Part shown: positions 17,737 to 25,738 of the stretch, piece after piece
Layout: every line of letters begins with the position of its first letter
How positions within the stretch are numbered: the stretch's first letter is position 1
Assembly: GCA_000350305.1 (NCBI GenBank)
Contig: CP002916.1
Coordinates: forward strand, 744,001-808,000
Length of the DNA: 64,000 nt
Source of the DNA: Thermoplasmatales archaeon BRNA1
GTDB taxonomy: Archaea; Thermoplasmatota; Thermoplasmata; Methanomassiliicoccales; Methanomethylophilaceae
Reading direction: 5' to 3'
Translations under genes and position numbers: made by a program
The notes under the pieces: model-generated
Told to the model about the DNA's origin: nothing
Seen by the model: the letters and a program-made list of their open reading frames with translations, nothing else
Database searches by the model: none

Positions 17737-18122
17737 TGGAATCGTTTCTCCTTTTGGCAGCCGAAGCCGCCTCGGAGACTGTGCGGTCGCGTAAAAATCG
17801 ACCAGGTCACTCGCGGTTCCAACTAATGATTTGTAGGCTTTTCGTGATATTTAACACCTTTTCTGGCATTTTTCGGGCTGTTTTCAGCTCTTGAGATTAT
17901 TAAAAGGACCTTTCTTGCGCGAGGACAAAAGCCTTGTCATCTGCACGCACCATGCACGTGCATCGCGCATCCGCACGCATGAATCGTGCATTTTCGGACG
18001 TTCATATCCTTACCGAACGTGTCGTAACTCATGGAACGCCCGTGCCGCTTCTGTTATGACGCAAGCCCTGACGGTTACGGTACACGTTCCAAGGCGACCG
18101 CACCGGATCTTCCCGAGTTTCT
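17737..18122. other. Divergent intergenic region with palindrome and GCAC-rich repeats
   Basis: No convincing gene. A minus-strand TATA (GTTAAATATC, 17846-17855) serves the propeller-like gene, and a plus-strand TATA (ATTATTAAAAGG, 17896-17907) starts the 18-37 kb unit, leaving a leader of about 195 bases. That leader holds a perfect palindrome ATGCACGTGCAT (17952-17963) within degenerate TGCACG/CGCAT repeats (17942-17990). The leader could be regulatory RNA or a repressor site. Confidence 0.45.
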
Positions 18123-18902
18123 GTGTCAGGGGGTAATCCCCTGAGATCCATAACCGCGGTTGCCGCCCTCTCCCTGCTGGCCCTCGCCAGCTTCGGTACC
18201 GTTCTCACGTTCGAGATACCGGTCACCCCGGACGAGGCATTGGCCCACGCCGAGGAGGTCTCCAATCCCGGGGACGTCTACGTGTGGAAGTGCCCCACGT
18301 CCGACGGCTCATCCTATACCCTGGAAAGATTGGAACTGGAGATCCCATCCCACGACAAGAGTGACATTCTCCGTGTACCCACGGTGTTCGTTCCGGTCCC
18401 GATCCTTCTCGTCGATTCCGAAGATCCTTCGGTGAAACAGGTGGCCGACCACATCCTCTCCAAGACCGAGGGTTACTCCGACTACCTGAAGATCGCCGCC
18501 GCGCTGTACTTCGTCCAGAGTTCCATCCGCTACACGTCCGACCAGGAATTGTACGGATACCATGAGTTCTGGGCGGCCCCCTGCGAGACCCTTCGTCTCC
18601 ACAAGGGGGATTGCGAGGATACCTCCGTTCTTCTGATGTCGATCCTGGGCGCGATGGGCTACGACTGCGTATTGCTGGACTACGACGGGCACGAGGCCGT
18701 CGGGGTACGGCAGGGGGACCAACCTACTCTGGATTACCTGTACTGCGAGACCGCGATGGACGACATCCTGAAGCCCGGATTCGGGGACTGGAACGGCGAA
18801 CCCGTCGTCTACGTCCCCGGCGAGACGCCCGTGCTGACGGAGGCCGCCAACGGATTCCTCGCAGCTTACAGGCAGATCATCCAGAGGGTCGCGGGGACCT
18901 GA
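18123..18902 (+). CDS. Exported transglutaminase-like cysteine protease-fold protein
   Basis: A 259-residue protein with an N-terminal signal segment (SITAVAALSLLALASFG) and a transglutaminase-like core: LRLHKGDCEDTSVLLMSIL carries the nucleophile Cys, and LLDYDGHEAVGV carries the His. Asp or similar would complete the triad downstream (near YCETAMDD). Family members act as peptidases or cross-linkers of surface proteins. It is the first gene of the long unit and precedes six exported repeat proteins, so processing or cross-linking them is a reasonable inference. The GTG start is weakly supported; no better start is seen downstream. Confidence 0.7.
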   Translation: MSGGNPLRSITAVAALSLLALASFGTVLTFEIPVTPDEALAHAEEVSNPGDVYVWKCPTSDGSSYTLERLELEIPSHDKSDILRVPTVFVPVPILLVDSEDPSVKQVADHILSKTEGYSDYLKIAAALYFVQSSIRYTSDQELYGYHEFWAAPCETLRLHKGDCEDTSVLLMSILGAMGYDCVLLDYDGHEAVGVRQGDQPTLDYLYCETAMDDILKPGFGDWNGEPVVYVPGETPVLTEAANGFLAAYRQIIQRVAGT

Positions 18903-18921
18903 ACCCGAAGGATTTGATAAC

Positions 18922-20247
18922 ATGACTGCCATCAAAAGCAAGCATTTCGGAGTCCTCTCCGTATTCGCCGTAGCTCTGATGCTGGCCGTCTGCGTGTCGC
19001 CCATGCTGTTCTCCGAGGACAGCGACGCGGCGACGGGGGACGGAACCATCTACCTCAGGCCGGGCGACACGTACACCTGGACACCGACATTCAACATCGA
19101 CAGTTCAAGGGTCTCCCTCACTGTCAACGCCAGCACATCGACCACACCCGGAACGTTCTCCAGTTCTTCGACCGCGGGCGGGGTAACTGCCTCAGTGTCG
19201 AACAAGACCGTTTCCATCTCCGTCGCCGACGGAACCTCCGCTTCTACCGTTTACGTCAAGGTCAAGGCCACGACCACCTCGGGAGTCAGCCAGACCGCCA
19301 CCGCCACGATCACCGTCAAGGTCATCGTTCCCACGATCTCCTTCAACGACGTGAACACCTACCAGGGCGGAACCGTCTCCGCTACTCCTTCCATCTCTGG
19401 AGCATCCATCGACGGAAAGACCGTCACCTACACCGCGACCGGACTCCCCTCAGGACTGTCCGTGAACGCGTCCAACGGTAAGGTCACCGGAACCGTGGCA
19501 TCCAACGCCCAGGCCAAGACCTACAGCGTCAAGGTCACGGGAACCATCGCCACCGACCCCACCCAGACCTTCTCAGGCACATTCAACATCATCGTCGCTT
19601 CCTCGATGACCCTCACCGCCCCCGGAGCGCAGTACACCGCCCAGGGAACCGCCAAGGACATCACCCTTTCGGGAAGCAACACAACCTCCGCCACCACCTG
19701 GCAGATCACCTCCCAGGCCGTGACCGGAATCTCCATGTCCACCTCCACCGGAACCAGCGGTAAGATCACCGTCGCCTCGACCGTGGCAGCTGGAACCTAC
19801 ACCATCGACTACAAGGCGACCAACCCCACCAGCGGACAGGTCGCCACCCAGAGCGTCACCGTCACCGTAGGTAGTGTGGCAATCAACAGCGTCTCCGCCA
19901 CCGGAGGAACGGGAGGGAACGTCTCCGCAGGAGCAATCACCCTGTACTCCGTCACCGGAACCGCCGCCGAGTTCACCGTCAGCGCTGCATCCAACCCCAG
20001 CGCGGCCAGCCTCGGTCTCACCCTGAGCAAGAGCGGAACCAACGCGGACAAGGTCACCCTCAGCGGACAGAAGATCTCCACCGCCACTTCCCTGGCAGCG
20101 GGAACCTACACCTTCACCCTGACCGAGACCCAGGCCTCCACCGGAGCCACCGCCTCTGTCAGCGTCACCCTGATCGTTGACCCCGTCTTCGACTTCAGCA
20201 ACAGCGTCACCAGCGGATCTCTCTCCGTCAAGGGAGCAGGGAACTGA
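18922..20247 (+). CDS. Exported Ig-like repeat protein (adhesin-like)
   Basis: A 441-residue secreted protein. The signal peptide ends at FSEDSDA, the cleavage style typical of these methanogens. The mature part is almost entirely Ser/Thr/Gly-rich beta-sandwich repeats, including a putative-Ig (He_PIG-type) block YTATGLPSGLSVNASNGKV at about 170-190. No C-terminal membrane anchor; it ends VDPVFDFSNSVTSGSLSVKG plus a few residues, a terminal motif shared with the genes at 21505 and 22761. Likely displayed on the cell surface or assembled into a fibre. The next gene follows 8 bases later. Confidence 0.75.
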   Translation: MTAIKSKHFGVLSVFAVALMLAVCVSPMLFSEDSDAATGDGTIYLRPGDTYTWTPTFNIDSSRVSLTVNASTSTTPGTFSSSSTAGGVTASVSNKTVSISVADGTSASTVYVKVKATTTSGVSQTATATITVKVIVPTISFNDVNTYQGGTVSATPSISGASIDGKTVTYTATGLPSGLSVNASNGKVTGTVASNAQAKTYSVKVTGTIATDPTQTFSGTFNIIVASSMTLTAPGAQYTAQGTAKDITLSGSNTTSATTWQITSQAVTGISMSTSTGTSGKITVASTVAAGTYTIDYKATNPTSGQVATQSVTVTVGSVAINSVSATGGTGGNVSAGAITLYSVTGTAAEFTVSAASNPSAASLGLTLSKSGTNADKVTLSGQKISTATSLAAGTYTFTLTETQASTGATASVSVTLIVDPVFDFSNSVTSGSLSVKGAGN

Positions 20248-20255
20248 GTGGTAAC

Positions 20256-21494
20256 ATGAACGCGACAGTTTCCAAGGGGGTGAGTATCATGCTGGCCGTC
20301 ATCATGGCGGCCGCCGTCATCCCCTTCTTCATGGATTCGGCAGACGCCAATCCCGGCGATGCCGAGAACGACCCCCTCATCTGGTGGAACAACACCATCA
20401 TCCTCCTGCCCGAAGTCGTGGCTGGAGAGATCACCGACCCCGACAACGAAGTGCTCGAACCCCCGGAGTCCCTTGTCATCGATTGGGGAGACGGACAGTC
20501 TCAGGTCGAACCCGTCGACGGATACGTCGTAAAGGGCGAGCTGGAGATAGTCCACACCTACGCCGACACCGGTTCCTACCACATCACCTGCACCCCCCAG
20601 AAGAGCGGATTCACCTACGAGACCTACGAGCTGTGGATGGAGATCTCCGGTGCCCCCACCGTCTACTTCTACGACGGCGAGGACGAGATCACCCACATCG
20701 TCGCTGAGAACGGCTACGGAGTCGGATCATACGAGGACAACTACTTCTCGAAGATCTCCGCACCCGCCGACCCCACCAAGGAGGGCAAGACCTTCGCTGG
20801 TTGGTTCTACAACGGATCCGAGTTCGACTTCGATACCGTCATCACCACACCCACCGTCCTCCAGGCACACTGGACCGACACCGCACCCGTCAGCACCGAC
20901 ATCACCGTCTACATCGACGGCCACGCATCCACATTCCAGCAGGGAACCGTCCTGTCCAGCCTCACCGCGCCCACCTACGAGGGTTACACCTTCGCCGGCT
21001 GGTGCTCCGACGAGGGAAGGACCACGATCCTCGCGGGAACCACCGTCCTCACCGATGGAATGCACATCTACACCAAGTGGACCCAGAACACCGCACCTAT
21101 CGCGGAGCAGATCACCGTCATCGTCGACGGACAGAACGTGACCGTGGACGAGGGCAAGACCGTCGCCGACCTGACAGTTCCCACCCAGGAGGGAAAGACC
21201 TTCCAGGGATGGTATGCTGACGAGGCCTGTACCGTCGCCCTTGACGGTGGAACCGTCCTCACCGCGGGTATGCACGCGTACGCGAAGTTCGCCGATGCTG
21301 CCGCTACCGAAGACGGAGAGGACAGCGAGAAGCAGTTCTGGGAAGACCTGCCCGTTGTGGCGATCTCCATCTGCGCCATCGGTGCCATCGTTGCCGTTGC
21401 CGGACTCAGGTACCATCCCGTCATCCTTGCGATCGGTGTCGCCATCATCGTGATCGGAGGCCTCGACTTCGGGGGCATAATCAGCCTGTTCTGA
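20256..21494 (+). CDS. Membrane-anchored surface protein with PKD-like domain and InlB-type repeats
   Basis: A 412-residue protein: signal peptide (about 1-28), a PKD-like domain (about 65-130, with VIDWGDG and HTYADTGSYHITC), then three Listeria-Bacteroides (Flg_new) repeats recognisable by GKTFAGWFYNG, GYTFAGWCSDE and GKTFQGWYADE, and a C-terminal pair of membrane helices (about 365-410). The repeats are small beta-grasp-like modules for surface interactions. The membrane tail distinguishes it from neighbours with no anchor, so it may hold them at the membrane. It is co-transcribed with genes on both sides. Confidence 0.75.
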   Translation: MNATVSKGVSIMLAVIMAAAVIPFFMDSADANPGDAENDPLIWWNNTIILLPEVVAGEITDPDNEVLEPPESLVIDWGDGQSQVEPVDGYVVKGELEIVHTYADTGSYHITCTPQKSGFTYETYELWMEISGAPTVYFYDGEDEITHIVAENGYGVGSYEDNYFSKISAPADPTKEGKTFAGWFYNGSEFDFDTVITTPTVLQAHWTDTAPVSTDITVYIDGHASTFQQGTVLSSLTAPTYEGYTFAGWCSDEGRTTILAGTTVLTDGMHIYTKWTQNTAPIAEQITVIVDGQNVTVDEGKTVADLTVPTQEGKTFQGWYADEACTVALDGGTVLTAGMHAYAKFADAAATEDGEDSEKQFWEDLPVVAISICAIGAIVAVAGLRYHPVILAIGVAIIVIGGLDFGGIISLF

Positions 21495-21504
21495 GGTGAT
21501 TCAG

Positions 21505-22758
21505 ATGAACGCCAAGAACAGGACATTCGCCCTCGGTGCCGTCCTGGTCATGTGCCTGACCGCCCTCGCGTGCGTGAACGTCGTATCCGACGATTCGGAC
21601 GCCTGGAACGCCAATGCCGGAACCTACATCTACATGGATTCCGACTACTACGACTTCGAGGGCGAGGACTGCGACATCAGCGAGAGGTGCACTACAGGGA
21701 CCATCTGGGGTTCCAGCGCCTCCCTGAATCCGACGGACCATCCCGGTCCTCCGTCCACCGAGTACTATCTGCCCCAGTGGGCCAGCGGTACAGTCAGCTA
21801 CAACCTCATCGTCATGGACGGCGGGGGCGTCGACATCATCGTCGACCAGACCGATTCAGCAACCGTCGTGGGCACTTACGGACTGTCCTCCGACAGGCCG
21901 ATTACCGATACGGTCGACACGGGCGTATGGATAAACGGCCACTACGGCACCAAGACGATCTACGTCAGGTCCGGAACCCAGTTCGACCTGAGGATATCCG
22001 ACGGATACAGCACCCACAACGTGAACCTGAGCAACAACAGCTGCGGTCTCTCGGTAACCTCAACGGACCTGGGAGGCAGAATCACCGGTACCCTGACGGG
22101 CAACGTCACCATCTCGTGTTCGGGAGTATGGGCCACCGGGGATCAGAGTTCGGCCACCTACAACATAGTGGCCGTCGCCGCACCCGTCAGCTACACCCAC
22201 ACGATCGTCTATGACGCCAACGGAGGAAACGGAACCGTCTCCAACACCGTGGTGACCGACCAGAACAACGGCAACACCAACGTCACCCTGGCCGCCAACG
22301 GATTCTCCAAGGCGGGATACGCCTTCGTCGGCTGGAAGATCGGGAACACCGTCTATCAGCCCGGACAGACCGTATCCGTGGGTGCGAACGCATCGGTGAC
22401 CGCGACCGCACAGTGGAGCGAGAACACCGTCACCGCCACGGCCAACAACATCTCCGGGGTATCCGGGATGTCCTACACCAACCAGGTCGGTGCATCCGCC
22501 AGCAACGGCGGTTCCCTGTCCTATGCGGTGAAGTCCTGCACGGGAGGAACGGCATCCGTCAACGCAAACGGTCTCGTTACCTACAATGCACCCAACGTCA
22601 GTTCGACCACCTCGTTCACGGTGACCATTACCGTCACGGGAACGTTCTCCGGCGGATCCACCGTCGTAAGGGACGTCTCGTTCACGGTCTCCGTGGATCC
22701 CGTGCTGTCGTTCACCAACGCGGCGACCAGCGGAACGCTTTCCGTCAAGGGGGCCTGA
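21505..22758 (+). CDS. Exported surface protein with one InlB-type repeat, copy A
   Basis: A 417-residue protein. Start ATG 21505 is preceded by GAGGTGA, better than GTG 21496. Signal peptide FALGAVLVMCLTALACV and cleavage near DDSDA. The middle has beta-rich unknown sequence, then a Flg_new repeat (GYAFVGWKIGN...QPGQTVSVGA), an Ig-like block and the terminal motif VDPVLSFTNAATSGTLSVKG. Its 5' end (21526-21576) is identical over 51 bases to copy B at 22776-22826, which shows recent duplication or gene conversion. No membrane anchor. Confidence 0.75.
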   Translation: MNAKNRTFALGAVLVMCLTALACVNVVSDDSDAWNANAGTYIYMDSDYYDFEGEDCDISERCTTGTIWGSSASLNPTDHPGPPSTEYYLPQWASGTVSYNLIVMDGGGVDIIVDQTDSATVVGTYGLSSDRPITDTVDTGVWINGHYGTKTIYVRSGTQFDLRISDGYSTHNVNLSNNSCGLSVTSTDLGGRITGTLTGNVTISCSGVWATGDQSSATYNIVAVAAPVSYTHTIVYDANGGNGTVSNTVVTDQNNGNTNVTLAANGFSKAGYAFVGWKIGNTVYQPGQTVSVGANASVTATAQWSENTVTATANNISGVSGMSYTNQVGASASNGGSLSYAVKSCTGGTASVNANGLVTYNAPNVSSTTSFTVTITVTGTFSGGSTVVRDVSFTVSVDPVLSFTNAATSGTLSVKGA

Positions 22759-22760
22759 GG

Positions 22761-23987
22761 ATGAGGAGCAAAATCTTCGCCCTCGGTGCCGTCCTGGTCA
22801 TGTGCCTGACCGCCCTCGCGTGCGTGTGCACAGTGACGGACGAATCCGATGCCACGAACTACACCTATTCGGCCACCGACACCGGTCTGATAGACCTCTA
22901 TCCTGCGGTCGGCGACGTGATAACCATCACGAACGTCTCCAGCATCAACGACTGTCCCTACGGTACGCTGAACACCAGCACCCATGTGGCGACGATCACC
23001 ATCCCCCAGATGGCCGCAGGAAAGTACTCCGTGTACGACAGTTATGTCATCAATGATACCAGCGGCGGTCACTGCTGGATGAACCTTCATTCCAACCAGA
23101 ACTGGCCTACGGGAAGGCTCACGGACTACTTCTACGAACGCAGTGACCCGATCTACGTCGCCAACGGTACGCAGGTTTCCTTCACGGCGACCTACGACGA
23201 CACCGACGACATGACCTACTATCTCGACTACGAGAAGGTCACCTACGTCACCCCAGGGGTCGGCCTCACGCTGAACTCCAGGGGCGACCTCAATGGTACC
23301 GTCAATGCACCCGCCGGAAGCACGATCTACATCGACTGGGCGGATCACTACGATTTCAACGACGAGGGAATCACCGACATCAGCGGAAGACTCACTCTCG
23401 TAGTGGTATCCTTCGAACATCCCCACACCGTCCATTACGACGGCAACGGGAACACGGGAGGTTCCACCGTGGATACCGTGGTGACCGCACAGGGCACCGG
23501 TAATGTCTCCGTCACGCTGGCCACCAACGGCTTCGTTAAAACGGGACACTCCTTCGCAGGATGGCTCGTCAACGGCACCGTCTATCAGCCCGGACAGACC
23601 GTATCCGTCGGAGCGGACCAGACCGTCACGGCGGTGGCCCAGTGGACCGCCAATTCCGTGACCGCGACGGTCAACAATCTGTCGGCGGTCAGCGGCATGA
23701 GCTACAGCAACCAGATCGGGGCCTCGTGCAACAACGGCGGAACGATCTCTTACGCGGTCACGTCCTGCACGGGAGGAACCGCCACGGTGAACGGAAGCGG
23801 TCTCGTGACCTATTCCGCCCCTGTCGTGTCCTCCACTGCCAACTACACAGTGACCGTGACGGTAACGGCATCATACCCCGACGGATCCTCCGTCTCCCAG
23901 GTCGTGAGCTTCACCGTCACCGTCGACCCCGTCCTCTCGTTCACGAACGCCGCCACCAGCGGAACACTCTCCGTCAAGGGGGCCTGA
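22761..23987 (+). CDS. Exported surface protein with one InlB-type repeat, copy B
   Basis: A 408-residue paralogue of the preceding gene; ATG 22761 follows its TGA by 2 bases. Same signal peptide, cleavage near DESDA, a divergent middle domain (about 25-215), then a Flg_new repeat (GHSFAGWLVNG...QPGQTVSVGA), an Ig-like block and the identical terminal VDPVLSFTNAATSGTLSVKG. The frame is open for a further 348 bases upstream, but that part overlaps copy A and is not coding. Conserved ends with a diverged middle suggest modular exchange of the exposed domain. Confidence 0.75.
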   Translation: MRSKIFALGAVLVMCLTALACVCTVTDESDATNYTYSATDTGLIDLYPAVGDVITITNVSSINDCPYGTLNTSTHVATITIPQMAAGKYSVYDSYVINDTSGGHCWMNLHSNQNWPTGRLTDYFYERSDPIYVANGTQVSFTATYDDTDDMTYYLDYEKVTYVTPGVGLTLNSRGDLNGTVNAPAGSTIYIDWADHYDFNDEGITDISGRLTLVVVSFEHPHTVHYDGNGNTGGSTVDTVVTAQGTGNVSVTLATNGFVKTGHSFAGWLVNGTVYQPGQTVSVGADQTVTAVAQWTANSVTATVNNLSAVSGMSYSNQIGASCNNGGTISYAVTSCTGGTATVNGSGLVTYSAPVVSSTANYTVTVTVTASYPDGSSVSQVVSFTVTVDPVLSFTNAATSGTLSVKGA

Positions 23988-23989
23988 AC

Positions 23990-25738
23990 GTGAGGAAAGC
24001 GGTCCTTTCGGCCGGGGCGGTAGCCATGATCCTCCTGTCCTCGTTCTGCGGTATGCAGATCGTCACCGACAGCGGATGCGGCGAACCCGTCGGAGGGACC
24101 GTTGGGCCTCTGGCCTGGAGCATCGAGGACGGCTTCACCCTCTCCGTCACCGGGGAGGGTGCGGTGCCTAACTACAGCTCGTCGGAACCGCCCTGGAAAC
24201 AGTACCACGAGACCATCACGGGCATCGTGGTCGGGGAAGGGGTGACAAAACTGGGGGTCTCCGCGTTCGCGGGGATGGACCATGTCACTTCCGTCTCCCT
24301 GCCCGGATCCCTGACGCTGATCGACAACAACTGCTTCGAGGACTGCTCTGCCCTGGAATCCATCACGATCCCGGACGGGGTCACGTCCCCCGGCAGGAAC
24401 ACCTTCCGCAACTGCACGTCGCTGCAGACCGCTGTCATCGGGGACGGTGCAACATACGTCGGCCAGTACACCTTCTCGGGATGCTCATCCCTGGAGTCGG
24501 TGATCCTGGGGGAATCCGTGGCCTCCGTCGGGGACTACTGTTTCCAGAACTGCACGTCCCTTTCGGATGTGGACTTCGACGAGGCCCTGACCTCCATCGG
24601 CCAGTACTGTTTCCAGAACTGTACCTCATTGGAGACCTTGGACCTCCCCTCCGGACTGCTGGAGATGAAAGGATACTGCTTCAGCGGTTCGGGGATCACG
24701 GAGATAGCAATCCCCGACTCATGCACCGAGGTCTGGAGGTACAGTTTCCTGAACTGCACGTCCCTGGTCAGCGTGATCTACCCCGCGCACATCACGTACG
24801 TGGGCGTGAGCTGCTTCCAGGGATGCACTGCTTTGGAGACCTTCGTATTCGGAGGCTCCGAGACGGAGATCAGGGACAACGCCTTCAACGGCTGCTCATC
24901 CCTGACAGACGCATGGCTCCCCGAATCCCTCCAGACCGTGGGCAAGAACGCCTTCAAGAACTGCTCCTCTCTGACCGAGGTAATCCTGTACGAGGATGTC
25001 ACATCTGTCGGGACCTACGCTTTCCAGAACTGTTCCTCCATGACGGAACTGACTCTCGGATCCTCGATGGAGACCATCGACACCGGGGCTTTCAGGGACT
25101 GCTCGCAGCTCGCAACGATCTACAACGCATCGTCCATGGAACTCACCGCAGGCTCTTCCGATAGCGGGTTCGTGGCGAGATACGCGCAGGACATCGTTCC
25201 CGTCATCCCCTACAGTGCGTCGTATACGGCCTCTGACGGCCTTTTCGCCTCTCAGACGGTCTACGCCTCGGACGAGGACGTTTCGTTCCGTGTAAGGCCC
25301 GCAGACCCGACGAGGGAAGGATACGCTTTCGACGGATGGACGCACGGCACCGGACTGTACGAGCATTACGGAACCGTCACCCTCCCCGTCGACGATCTGA
25401 ACCTCGCCGCTACATGGGCATCCCTCGTCATTGTTGTAGAGGCTGACGACCAGGAGACCGTCGACGGCTCCCCGATCTCGTATCAGTTCGAGATAACGGG
25501 CGAGGGCAGGATGCAGGTCTCCATCTCATCCGTCACAGGCGGAGAGGCCTCCCTGAACGGAAATACCGTATCCTTCGTGCCCGACGGGACCGACACCACT
25601 GTGAACGCGACAATCATTCTTACAGTCACCAACGGCCACGCATCGGCCGATCTTACCACGGAGGTCCTGGTGGACCCCGTGTTCTCATTCACGAACACAT
25701 CCCTCGACGGCTCTCTGGCCGGGGAGGTCGAATTATGA
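23990..25738 (+). CDS. Exported BspA-type leucine-rich-repeat surface protein
   Basis: A 582-residue protein starting at GTG 23990, two bases after the previous stop. Signal sequence (AVLSAGAVAMILLSSFCGM), then about eleven tandem BspA-type (LRR_5) repeats, about residues 75-385, with the pattern CFQNCTSL-x-x-V-x-x and I-G-x-x-x. A Flg_new-like module follows (EGYAFDGWTHGTGLYEHYG), then an Ig-like tail ending VDPVFSFTNTSLDGSLAGEV, a variant of the neighbours' terminal motif. BspA-type repeats mediate adhesion in mucosal microbes. A GTG start and near-zero spacing suggest translational coupling. Confidence 0.78.
   Translation: MRKAVLSAGAVAMILLSSFCGMQIVTDSGCGEPVGGTVGPLAWSIEDGFTLSVTGEGAVPNYSSSEPPWKQYHETITGIVVGEGVTKLGVSAFAGMDHVTSVSLPGSLTLIDNNCFEDCSALESITIPDGVTSPGRNTFRNCTSLQTAVIGDGATYVGQYTFSGCSSLESVILGESVASVGDYCFQNCTSLSDVDFDEALTSIGQYCFQNCTSLETLDLPSGLLEMKGYCFSGSGITEIAIPDSCTEVWRYSFLNCTSLVSVIYPAHITYVGVSCFQGCTALETFVFGGSETEIRDNAFNGCSSLTDAWLPESLQTVGKNAFKNCSSLTEVILYEDVTSVGTYAFQNCSSMTELTLGSSMETIDTGAFRDCSQLATIYNASSMELTAGSSDSGFVARYAQDIVPVIPYSASYTASDGLFASQTVYASDEDVSFRVRPADPTREGYAFDGWTHGTGLYEHYGTVTLPVDDLNLAATWASLVIVVEADDQETVDGSPISYQFEITGEGRMQVSISSVTGGEASLNGNTVSFVPDGTDTTVNATIILTVTNGHASADLTTEVLVDPVFSFTNTSLDGSLAGEVEL

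Noticed and set aside
17891-18136. An 81-codon frame in the leader at 17.9-18.1 kb
   Set aside because: Arg/His/Ser-rich with no ribosome site; it overlaps the palindrome and repeats and looks like chance.
22413-23987. A longer version of surface protein copy B starting at 22413
   Set aside because: The extra N-terminus overlaps copy A out of frame, and ATG 22761 has a proper signal peptide directly after it.
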